Part shown: one piece after another, positions 5,994 through 6,357 of the stretch
Numbering within the stretch: position 1 is the first letter of the stretch
Layout: every line of letters starts with the position of its first letter
NCBI GenBank assembly: GCA_016292335.1
Contig: JAECRX010000039.1
Coordinates: forward strand, 1 to 6,357
Source: Candidatus Sifarchaeum subterraneum
GTDB lineage: Archaea; Asgardarchaeota; Sifarchaeia; Sifarchaeales; Sifarchaeaceae
Reading direction: 5' to 3'
Length of the DNA: 6,357 nucleotides
Program-made: the position numbers and the translations under genes
Notes under the pieces: model-generated
Seen by the model: the letters and a program-made list of their open reading frames with translations, nothing else
The model's database searches: none
What the model was told of the DNA's origin: nothing

Positions 5994-6001
5994 CATAAAT
6001 A
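5994..6001 (+). promoter_or_regulatory. Candidate TATA box for the right-hand plus-strand gene
   Basis: ATAAATAT sits about 60 bases before the start codon. A transcript start near 6024 would leave a leader of about 38 bases including the SD at 6047-6050. The background is very AT-rich, so this is tentative. Confidence 0.25.
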
Positions 6002-6046
6002 TGTTTGTCAATAATTTTTTAATCAACAAAAAACTTTTCGTTTTTC

Positions 6047-6050
6047 GGAG
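6047..6050 (+). promoter_or_regulatory. Ribosome binding site of the right-hand gene
   Basis: GGAG lies 8 bases before an in-frame GTG (6059) and 11 bases before the adjacent ATG (6062). Both starts are plausible; the 11-base spacing matches that of the ino1 AGGAG. Confidence 0.5.
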
Positions 6051-6061
6051 AATATCGCGTG

Positions 6062-6357
6062 ATGGATTATCTCAAAAGGTTTGAAGAATTTATCGAATTA
6101 ATTCATGTAACCAGCAAATTTTCACCAGTTAGGCCCATTCCAAAAGCGATAAAATTTTCTTCAAATACTGTGTTTCCAAAAAGCTCTAGAAATTTCGGTT
6201 TAATAAATTCTGGCAGTGAATTGATTATTCCTTCAGATTTTAAACAATCTAAATTACTTTTAGATATTATCCTCATTAGAGAGGCCATTCGTTTATTTAT
6301 GCCATCAGTCCTCGATGATATTGAAGAACCAATGGACATAGGACTTGCAGCAGCTTA
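6062..6357 (+). CDS. Unknown protein, N-terminal part only (runs off window)
   Basis: The frame from ATG 6062 (or GTG 6059) stays open for 98 codons to the window edge, with an SD at 6047-6050. I do not recognise the family. The visible part has an acidic/basic N-terminal helix (MDYLKRFEEFIELI), then a beta-like stretch with polar turns (about 28-58, including SGSELIIPSD at 50-59), then a hydrophobic helix LLLDIILIREAIRLFMP (65-81) and an acidic linker (84-92). No signal peptide or cysteine motif is visible. The minus-strand opening over the same bases (6103-6339) lacks a good SD and has the look of a shadow. The divergent arrangement with DUF447 leaves a 290-base shared upstream region. Confidence 0.6.
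   Translation, partial: MDYLKRFEEFIELIHVTSKFSPVRPIPKAIKFSSNTVFPKSSRNFGLINSGSELIIPSDFKQSKLLLDIILIREAIRLFMPSVLDDIEEPMDIGLAAA

Noticed and set aside
6103..6339. Minus-strand open frame of 78 codons at the right edge
   Set aside because: It lies wholly antisense to the plus-strand frame, which has an SD and more natural protein composition. It has no family resemblance.

Overview
The window looks like chromosomal DNA from an AT-rich archaeon. The evidence is a beta-RFAP synthase (methanopterin pathway) paired with a DUF447 flavoprotein, an inositol-phosphate synthase of the short prokaryotic/archaeal type, archaeal TATA/BRE-like boxes, purine-rich Shine-Dalgarno (SD) sites and frequent GTG/TTG starts. 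A pterin pathway of this kind fits a methanogen, an Archaeoglobus relative, or an uncultured lineage with an archaeal Wood-Ljungdahl pathway (Asgard, Bathyarchaeia and others). I cannot fix the lineage from sequence alone. No transposase, integrase, CRISPR array, rRNA or canonical tRNA is visible.

Layout: positions 1-46 hold a GC-rich element that recurs at 5875-5919 (27 of 30 core bases identical, same orientation). Positions 47-394 are an A-rich gene-free leader. Ino1 (395-1444, +) follows and converges on a minus-strand block: a PrsW-type intramembrane metalloprotease fused to three zinc ribbons and a second membrane domain (1473-3128), a class I SAM methyltransferase (3229-3993), beta-RFAP synthase mptG (4133-5119) and a DUF447 flavoprotein (5109-5765). 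The divergent gap 5766-6061 carries the second copy of the GC-rich element. A plus-strand gene of unknown function starts near 6062 and runs off the right edge.

How the genes work together: only DUF447-mptG is a clear transcription and translation unit. The two overlap by 11 bases and the mptG SD lies inside the DUF447 coding region, which points to a joint role in tetrahydromethanopterin-type cofactor synthesis. Ino1 probably supplies inositol phosphate for archaeal phospholipid headgroups or solutes. The protease and the methyltransferase each seem to have their own upstream region, and no shared pathway is evident.

The most unusual items are the repeated GC-rich element, whose nature (structured RNA, shared coding tail or dispersed repeat) is open, and the PrsW-zinc-ribbon fusion with a candidate operator region. 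I did not find convincing evidence of a complete new multi-gene system.
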